Shown here in pieces: positions 6,405-9,979 of a DNA stretch of 9,979 bases. Below the pieces are notes generated by a model. The model was not told where the DNA came from. It ran no database searches and saw only the letters and a list, made by a program, of their open reading frames with translations. Each line of letters opens with the position of its first letter. The first letter of the stretch is position 1. The translations under genes were made by a program, and so were the position numbers. The stretch covers positions 1 through 9,979 of the forward strand of contig JACQPI010000120.1 in the NCBI GenBank assembly GCA_016207585.1. Reading direction: 5' to 3'. The DNA comes from Elusimicrobiota bacterium (GTDB lineage: Bacteria; Elusimicrobiota; Elusimicrobia; UBA1565; JACRDR01).

Positions 6405-6424
6405 CGACTTCACCCATTTTCTTG
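6405..6424 (+). repeat. Left terminal inverted repeat of the element
   Basis: CGACTTCACCCATTTTCTTG; its reverse complement occurs at 6611-6630 with one mismatch. No further copy is seen in the window. Confidence 0.75.
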
Positions 6425-6518
6425 TCGGGGTCCTACCGAATGGGCCAGGCCCAGGTGTCGATACTTCCGGGAGACCACTTCGTATGACATGCCATTTTGG
6501 CATTTCTTAGAAAACAGT

Positions 6519-6540
6519 AAAAAAGACCGCTGCCCGGTCT
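6519..6540 (-). terminator. Intrinsic terminator inside the element (minus strand)
   Basis: Minus strand: AGACCG, loop GGCAG, CGGTCT, followed by an unbroken T-run (6524-6519). The stem is short (6 bp) but GC-rich and the U-tract is good. It would end transcripts from the DUF21-CBS-EIIA gene about 100 nt after its stop codon, separating them from the heme operon. Confidence 0.5.
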
Positions 6541-6610
6541 GCGTCCGATATCTCTCCCATCGGGAATCGGATACAAACCGGGATCTATATTGCTGCCCCG
6601 CAGGGCCCGT

Positions 6611-6630
6611 CAAAAAAATGGGTGAAGTCG
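6611..6630 (-). repeat. Right terminal inverted repeat of the element
   Basis: On the minus strand it reads CGACTTCACCCATTTTTTTG, matching the left copy at 19 of 20 positions. It ends exactly at the base before the right direct repeat, and the stop codon of the neighbouring gene begins there. Confidence 0.75.
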
Positions 6631-6637
6631 TCAGGTC
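6631..6637 (+). repeat. Right 7-bp direct repeat (target-site duplication) holding a stop codon
   Basis: TCAGGTC; on the minus strand GACCTGA, whose last three bases are the TGA stop of the DUF21-CBS-EIIA gene. The duplicated target restored the stop codon, so the insertion left the protein intact. Confidence 0.6.
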
Positions 6638-8151
6638 GCCAGGACGGTGTCGGCGGTCCTTAAAATTTCGATAAAGTGCTCGCGCGACTTGGTCTTCAGG
6701 AGGCGCCGGCGCAGGTTCTCATTGGAGGCCAGCGAGCCGATTCTAGCCAGGATCTTGAGCTGCGCGACGGGCGTGGCCGTCGGCGTCAAAACGAGGAAGA
6801 CGAGGCGCACCGGAGTCGCGTCCGGGGCTGGGAATTGAAACGACTTGGCGGCCCGGCCGATCGCCACCAACGGGCGCATCAGCGAGGGCAGCCGGGCATG
6901 CGGGATGGCGATTCCGCGGCCGACCGCGGTCGAGAACTTCCCTTCGCGCTCCCAAACGGCCTGGAAGGCTTCCTCCGCATCGAACTCGTGCGTCGCCTGG
7001 TGCAGCTTGGTCACCAGGAAGCGAATGGCGAATTCCCGGTCGGCCACATCCACCCCGACGTCGACCGCGGCGGGAATCAGGACGTCCATCAAGGACCACG
7101 CCTGCGGGAGGTCGAATTCGTCGTGGATTTCCCCCACCAACTCCTCCAGGATGTCCTCCAGGCTCAGAAGGCCCAAGACCTGTTTTCGTTCCCGTACGAC
7201 CGCCATCCGCACGCCGCGATCCGCGAAGCCTTGGAACAGCTTCTGGAGAGAATCCCCCGGGGAAACCTCCGGCAGATCGCGGCGAAAAGCGCCTAAATCC
7301 GGGGTGGAACCCGGCGGGACGGAGGCCAACAGGATGTCCTTGATGTGTACGTAGCCGACGACGGAATCCAACGTGTTGACGCAAAGCGGATAGCGCGAGA
7401 AATGCCGCTTGCGGATGACCGCGAGATTCTCCTCCCAGCCCTTGTCCCTCGACAGGAAAGCGACCCGTTCTTTCGGGACCATCGCGTCGGCCACGCGCGC
7501 CGCGCCGAAATCGAATACGTTCTCGATCAGCATAAGGCGCTCCAGGGAAAAACCCGCTTTTTCATCGGTCGATCCGAGGAGCAGCCGGACCTCTTCTTCC
7601 GAAAAATGGGGGTCCGCCTCCGAAGCCCTTTGGAATTTCAGGCCTCGCAGTATGCGCATCGACGTCCCGGCCAGGACCTTGACCAATGGCTTGAAAGCGA
7701 CGCAATAGAGCTTGAGCGGCCACGCGGCCCAGAGCGCCACGCTCTCGGCTCTCTGGATGCCGATGGACCGCGGCAGGAGCTCGCCGAAAATAATATGAAG
7801 AAAGGTGATGAGCGCGAAGGCGACAACAAGCGATACCCCATGGGCCGCCACATTCCCGTATGGGAAACCGTCCAACACCCCGCTCAGAAGGCGAGCAACG
7901 GCCGGTTGGCCGATCCAGCCCAGCCCGAGGCTTGCCATCGTGATCCCTGTTTGGATGGCCGATAGGTACAATTCCAAGTCCTGCAGTATTTTTTGAAGAA
8001 GGACGGCGCGCGCGTTTCCCTGCCTGGCCAAGACTTCGACGCGAGAAGCGCGGACTCTCACCAACGCGAATTCCGCCAAGACGAAACAGCCGTTGAGGGC
8101 GATCAGCCCAAGCGCTCCGAGGATATGCGCTATCGAAGACATAAAGACCAT
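6631..8151 (-). CDS. CNNM/DUF21-CBS pair-PTS EIIA-type domain fusion membrane protein
   Basis: A 506-aa three-part protein. Residues ~8-190 are a CNNM/DUF21 transmembrane domain, with the features LNGCFVLAEFALVRVRASRVE, SAIQTGITMASLGLGWIG and the IIFGELLPRSIGIQRAE motif of CorC/TlyC/CNNM proteins, linked to Mg2+/Co2+ transport. Residues ~218-345 are two CBS domains ending in LSLEDILEELVGEIHDEFD. In this family a CorC_HlyC domain usually follows. Here residues ~352-500 instead form a PTS EIIA type-2 domain like PtsN: GRGIAIPHAR with the phospho-accepting H418, then a typical VFLVLTP strand and a C-terminal ILARIGSLASNENLRRRLL helix. The fusion suggests that ion transport responds to the phosphorylation state of the nitrogen-PTS relay (inference). 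The start could be ATG 8151 or ATG 8142; no clear ribosome binding site is present. The stop lies inside a target-site duplication. Confidence 0.88.
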   Translation of the reverse strand: MVFMSSIAHILGALGLIALNGCFVLAEFALVRVRASRVEVLARQGNARAVLLQKILQDLELYLSAIQTGITMASLGLGWIGQPAVARLLSGVLDGFPYGNVAAHGVSLVVAFALITFLHIIFGELLPRSIGIQRAESVALWAAWPLKLYCVAFKPLVKVLAGTSMRILRGLKFQRASEADPHFSEEEVRLLLGSTDEKAGFSLERLMLIENVFDFGAARVADAMVPKERVAFLSRDKGWEENLAVIRKRHFSRYPLCVNTLDSVVGYVHIKDILLASVPPGSTPDLGAFRRDLPEVSPGDSLQKLFQGFADRGVRMAVVRERKQVLGLLSLEDILEELVGEIHDEFDLPQAWSLMDVLIPAAVDVGVDVADREFAIRFLVTKLHQATHEFDAEEAFQAVWEREGKFSTAVGRGIAIPHARLPSLMRPLVAIGRAAKSFQFPAPDATPVRLVFLVLTPTATPVAQLKILARIGSLASNENLRRRLLKTKSREHFIEILRTADTVLAT

Positions 8152-8226
8152 TGCATGATACTAAACAGCGTTTATTTATGATATCCTTGTCAAAGCGCCG
8201 ATATTAACACCAGAGAAGGAGGTCCC
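8152..8226. promoter_or_regulatory. Divergent intergenic region with promoter-like elements
   Basis: This 75-bp AT-rich gap separates two divergent genes. On the minus strand a perfect TTGACA (8193-8188) could serve the DUF21-CBS-EIIA gene, but no good -10 lies 16-18 nt away. On the plus strand TATGAT (8177-8182) is a good -10 for the PC4-like gene, with TTGCAT (8151-8156) only at a 20-nt spacing. Each strand thus has one good hexamer without a good partner. Confidence 0.3.
8216..8223 (+). promoter_or_regulatory. Strong Shine-Dalgarno site of the PC4-like gene
   Basis: AAGGAGGT is fully complementary to the 16S rRNA 3' end and lies 3 nt before the ATG at 8227. It fixes the start and suggests high expression, in contrast to the leaderless or coupled genes of the heme operon. 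Confidence 0.8.
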
Positions 8227-8694
8227 ATGGCCGAAGGGAAAGAATTCAAGCCCCTCAAGGAGCTCGGGGCGATCGCCGTCTCCGAGGAGACCGAGATTAA
8301 ATTTTACGTCGATGAATACCGGGGTTATCCCTACGCCTCGATCCGCACCTTCCTGAAGCGCTCGGGGTACACGGGACCGACCAAGGCCGGCATCACCCTC
8401 AACTCCGCCACCCTGGACGGCGTCATTGCGACCCTGTCCAAGCTTCCCGCCCAGCCTCAGCAGCTGGCCGACCAGGAATTGGCCCGATTCCCACGCCGGC
8501 CCGGCACCGAGCTCGTCGTCCGGATCACGATCTACAAAGACACGACCGGCATCGACCTGCGGGAATGGGTGGAAGACTCCACGTATAAGGGATGGTCCAA
8601 GAAAGGCGTGAGAATTCCCTATCCGGGCCTTCCCAAGGCCTTGGAATATCTAAAGGGGATGAAGGACTTCCTGGCCAACGCCGTCAAGAAATAA
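8227..8694 (+). CDS. Tandem-duplicated PC4-like (transcriptional coactivator p15) protein
   Basis: The 155-aa soluble protein contains two PC4-like units. Unit 1 (about 24-73) and unit 2 (about 96-145) align without gaps at an offset of 72 residues. Y31/Y103, R40/R112, S46/S118, Y48/Y120, G50/G122, K53/K125 and G55/G127 are identical, and F42/W114 and I39/L111 are similar. The IR-x-F...Y-x-G..K-x-G pattern with a C-terminal helix is that of PC4/Sub1/YdbC ssDNA-binding proteins. Single-domain members dimerise to bind single-stranded DNA; a tandem copy would form the dimer within one chain. A Pro/Gln linker (74-93) joins the units. Role is therefore inferred as ssDNA or nucleic-acid binding in transcription, replication or repair. 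It has its own strong ribosome binding site and converges on the flavoprotein gene 11 nt downstream. Confidence 0.8.
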   Translation: MAEGKEFKPLKELGAIAVSEETEIKFYVDEYRGYPYASIRTFLKRSGYTGPTKAGITLNSATLDGVIATLSKLPAQPQQLADQELARFPRRPGTELVVRITIYKDTTGIDLREWVEDSTYKGWSKKGVRIPYPGLPKALEYLKGMKDFLANAVKK

Positions 8695-8705
8695 AAACAC
8701 TCGGC

Positions 8706-9839
8706 TCAACGTTTGAACCGGCTCGCGCGAAAGCGGCTCAGGTTCAATTCCGTCTTTCCCGTCGAGATCCATTCCGTCAATGCAGATCCTACCCAAGGCC
8801 CGAAGCTGAAACTGTTTCCCGAAAAACCGGTCGCCACGAAGGCATTTGGGCAGCGCGGCAGCCGATCCAAGATGAAATCGCCGTCCGGCGTATGCGTATG
8901 GTGGCATATCCTGCCTTCGCTTTCGGTGAAGCCGTATAGGTCCGGGATGACCTCTTTCAAGAAATCCCTGCAGGCGCGTTCGAATTGCGGGGTGATCTCC
9001 TTCGAGCCCTGCCCCGGCTTTGCCTTGGGGCCCTTCCGGTAGGTGCCGATCTTCATGAAGCCGTGGATGTGGACGGGAAGCACGTAATAGCCTCGGGCCA
9101 TATTGATGACCACCGGACAATGTCCGGGCCGGAACCGTCCCTGGTTCATCGGCGGGCGGAAATACAGGAGCTGCTGGCGCGTGACCGCCAAGGGAAGCCG
9201 TTCCTTGGGGAAGAGCTCCTTGGTCCACGGGCCGGTGGCGAATAGGTAGGTATTTCCTTTCCAAACGCGCCCCCGACCGTCGCGGATCTGCGAAATTCCT
9301 TCCTTGGAACGAACCACCGCAGCCACCCGGGTCGACGGGCTGATCACCGCCCGCCGACGCGCCGACGCACGCGTATAGGCCGCCACGGCCCGTTGGGCCC
9401 AGAGGATCCCGCCGTCGGGATGAAAGACGGCGCGGCGCGCCGCCCGCGGGCTTAAGATGCGAAAGCGCTCCTTCATCTCCGCGGACTCGATTTTCTGGCC
9501 GGAAAGTTTCATCTGAGTCAACGACTTCAAGCAGGCTTCCGGATAACTTTTGTCCCCGTCCGCCAGATCCATCACTCCGGCCCCCAGGTAAAGGTCCTCT
9601 CGGACCTCTTTTTGAAATTCCTTCCAGAGGACGAGGGACCGCGCCGCCAATTCGGTATAGAAAACGTCTTTTCCGTACGTGTAACGGAATATCTGGGCGT
9701 GGTCCCCGGAGGAAGACCACTCGTTGGGAATATCGTATTGATCCAGGAGGGCGACCCGATACCCCTTGCGCGCCAGGTAATAGGCCGAGGAGACTCCCAC
9801 GATGCCGCCGCCGACGATGACGATGTCGAAAGTTATCAT
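8706..9839 (-). CDS. FAD-dependent oxidoreductase, monomeric sarcosine oxidase-like (DAO family)
   Basis: The 377-aa protein has the length and layout of monomeric sarcosine oxidase / N-methyltryptophan oxidase, which oxidise N-methylated or secondary amino acids and release H2O2. Visible are the N-terminal Rossmann motif IVIVGGGIVGVSSAYYLARKG (dinucleotide part at 7-16), LLDQYDIP, the SSSGDHAQIFRYTYG loop equivalent to the SxxGxxRxxRxxYG segment, FATGPWTKEL, and ICHHTHTPDGDFILD. In that last segment C312 matches the cysteine that binds FAD covalently. GFSGNSFSFGPWVG replaces the usual GxSGHGFKF. The substrate is unknown. The ATG at 9839 has no clear ribosome binding site; TAGAAT (9875-9870) could be a -10 box with a weak -35. 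It converges with the PC4-like gene and is probably transcribed alone. Confidence 0.88.
   Translation of the reverse strand: MITFDIVIVGGGIVGVSSAYYLARKGYRVALLDQYDIPNEWSSSGDHAQIFRYTYGKDVFYTELAARSLVLWKEFQKEVREDLYLGAGVMDLADGDKSYPEACLKSLTQMKLSGQKIESAEMKERFRILSPRAARRAVFHPDGGILWAQRAVAAYTRASARRRAVISPSTRVAAVVRSKEGISQIRDGRGRVWKGNTYLFATGPWTKELFPKERLPLAVTRQQLLYFRPPMNQGRFRPGHCPVVINMARGYYVLPVHIHGFMKIGTYRKGPKAKPGQGSKEITPQFERACRDFLKEVIPDLYGFTESEGRICHHTHTPDGDFILDRLPRCPNAFVATGFSGNSFSFGPWVGSALTEWISTGKTELNLSRFRASRFKR
8713..8747. terminator. Inverted repeat near convergent gene ends, possible terminator
   Basis: TTGAACC (8713-8719) and GGTTCAA (8741-8747) form a perfect 7-bp stem with a GC-rich 21-nt loop. It lies within the last codons of the flavoprotein gene and 18 nt past the stop of the PC4-like gene. 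No long U-tract follows, so terminator function is uncertain. The 11-bp gap itself leaves no space for another. Confidence 0.3.
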
Positions 9840-9910
9840 GATGAAGGCGATTTGCGCGAAGCTTCGAAAATTCTACTACATTTTGGAAGACGGGGAAGAA
9901 CGGCCGCCGT

Positions 9911-9979
9911 TTAGGTCGGTTTGCGTACGCCCCGGAAAGTGAATCGCCGGACCTTGCCGTCCGGGCGGCGCCACAGGAC
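9911..9979 (-). CDS. C-terminal tail of an unidentified gene (partial)
   Basis: Reading in from the right edge on the minus strand, an uninterrupted frame gives 22 residues, beginning VLWRRPDGKVRRFTFRG, and ends with TAA at 9913-9911. The codons are GC-rich at the third position like the neighbours. The basic tail is too short for family assignment. It would lie about 70 bp upstream of the flavoprotein gene on the same strand. A short hairpin (AACGG/CCGTT, 9899-9911) follows it directly. The call depends on sequence beyond the window. Confidence 0.4.
   Translation of the reverse strand, partial: VLWRRPDGKVRRFTFRGVRKPT

Larger units (their letters stand above)
6401..6630. mobile_element. MITE-like non-autonomous element, about 230 bp
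   Basis: A non-coding stretch is bounded by inverted repeats (6405-6424 and 6611-6630, 19 of 20 bases matching) and flanked by the 7-bp direct repeat TCAGGTC. It is visibly less GC-rich than both neighbours and contains several short hairpins: TGGGCC/GGCCCA (6441-6453), ATGCCA/TGGCAT (6489-6503), AGACCG/CGGTCT (6524-6540) and TCCGAT/ATCGGA (6544-6571). Short frames within it show no transposase similarity. Four extra bases (ATAT) separate the left inverted repeat from its direct repeat, while the right side abuts exactly. Size, ends and target duplication fit a miniature inverted-repeat transposable element moved in trans. The parent insertion-sequence family cannot be assigned from this copy. 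An alternative is a structured RNA region, but the direct repeats argue for insertion. Confidence 0.65.

Noticed and set aside
6410..6674. Short frames on both strands inside the MITE-like element (minus 6410-6613, plus 6489-6674), one with a CPVC motif
   Set aside because: Neither has a convincing ribosome binding site or family similarity, and both overlap the inverted repeats and hairpins. The plus-strand frame runs on into the end of the DUF21-CBS-EIIA gene. A transposase remnant could not be supported.
8188..8193. TTGACA as a full promoter for the DUF21-CBS-EIIA gene
   Set aside because: The hexamer is perfect but no acceptable -10 lies at 16-18 nt, so it is only mentioned within the divergent intergenic region.
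8650..9720. A 356-aa minus-strand frame inside the flavoprotein gene
   Set aside because: It is an out-of-frame shadow rich in Pro, Gly and Arg with no family match. The overlapping frame 8706-9839 has clear FAD and covalent-cysteine motifs.
1..9979. CRISPR arrays, tRNA or rRNA genes, phage genes
   Set aside because: No regularly spaced direct repeats, cloverleaf-like segment, rRNA signature or phage structural/integrase gene was seen on either strand.

Overview
The window is a densely coded, GC-rich bacterial segment with short intergenic gaps and many stop/start overlaps. Gene content points to a chromosome: heme biosynthesis, DNA repair, redox repair, metal-ion membrane proteins and a response regulator. 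I see no rRNA, tRNA, CRISPR array, phage gene or intact insertion sequence. The host cannot be named from this alone. The GC-rich codons, a REC-GGDEF-like response regulator and a duplicated PC4-like protein suggest an uncultured diderm lineage of the Nitrospirota / Methylomirabilota / Acidobacteriota / Desulfobacterota kind; this is inference.

Layout. 1-168 (-) is the N-terminal part of an exported, cysteine-containing small protein with codons unlike its neighbours. About 380-658 (+) is a single-domain O6-alkylguanine-DNA methyltransferase with its catalytic PCHR motif. It converges on the following operon across a bidirectional hairpin terminator (768-812). From 6353 down to 832 (-) runs a tight six-gene operon: response regulator with a degenerate GGDEF domain, hemE, hemH, hemY, an MgtC/SapB-family membrane protein and a free methionine-(R)-sulfoxide reductase. 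Four of its five junctions overlap by 1-4 bases. It is preceded by a near-consensus sigma70-type promoter placed so that the mRNA should be practically leaderless.

Upstream of that promoter is a roughly 230-bp non-coding element bounded by 20-bp inverted repeats (19/20 match) and a 7-bp direct repeat. It looks like a MITE inserted exactly at the stop codon of the next gene. That gene (6631-8151, -) is an unusual fusion: CNNM/DUF21 transporter domain, CBS pair and a PTS EIIA-type domain with its phospho-accepting histidine. Divergent from it, 8227-8694 (+) encodes a protein with two PC4-like ssDNA-binding repeats in perfect 72-residue register. 8706-9839 (-) is a sarcosine-oxidase-like flavoprotein with the covalent-FAD cysteine. 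9911-9979 (-) is probably the C-terminal tail of one more gene.

How the genes fit together. HemE, HemH and HemY are consecutive or late heme enzymes in the order seen in Bacillus hemEHY. The ferrochelatase carries the MAYG tyrosine signature of coproporphyrin ferrochelatases, so the host may use the coproporphyrin-dependent route. The co-transcribed methionine-sulfoxide reductase and MgtC-like protein suggest a link between heme supply, oxidative repair and metal/acid stress, with the response regulator as possible sensor-linked partner. The most unusual items are the DUF21-CBS-EIIA fusion, the MITE-like insertion, the double-PC4 protein and the leaderless heme-operon promoter.
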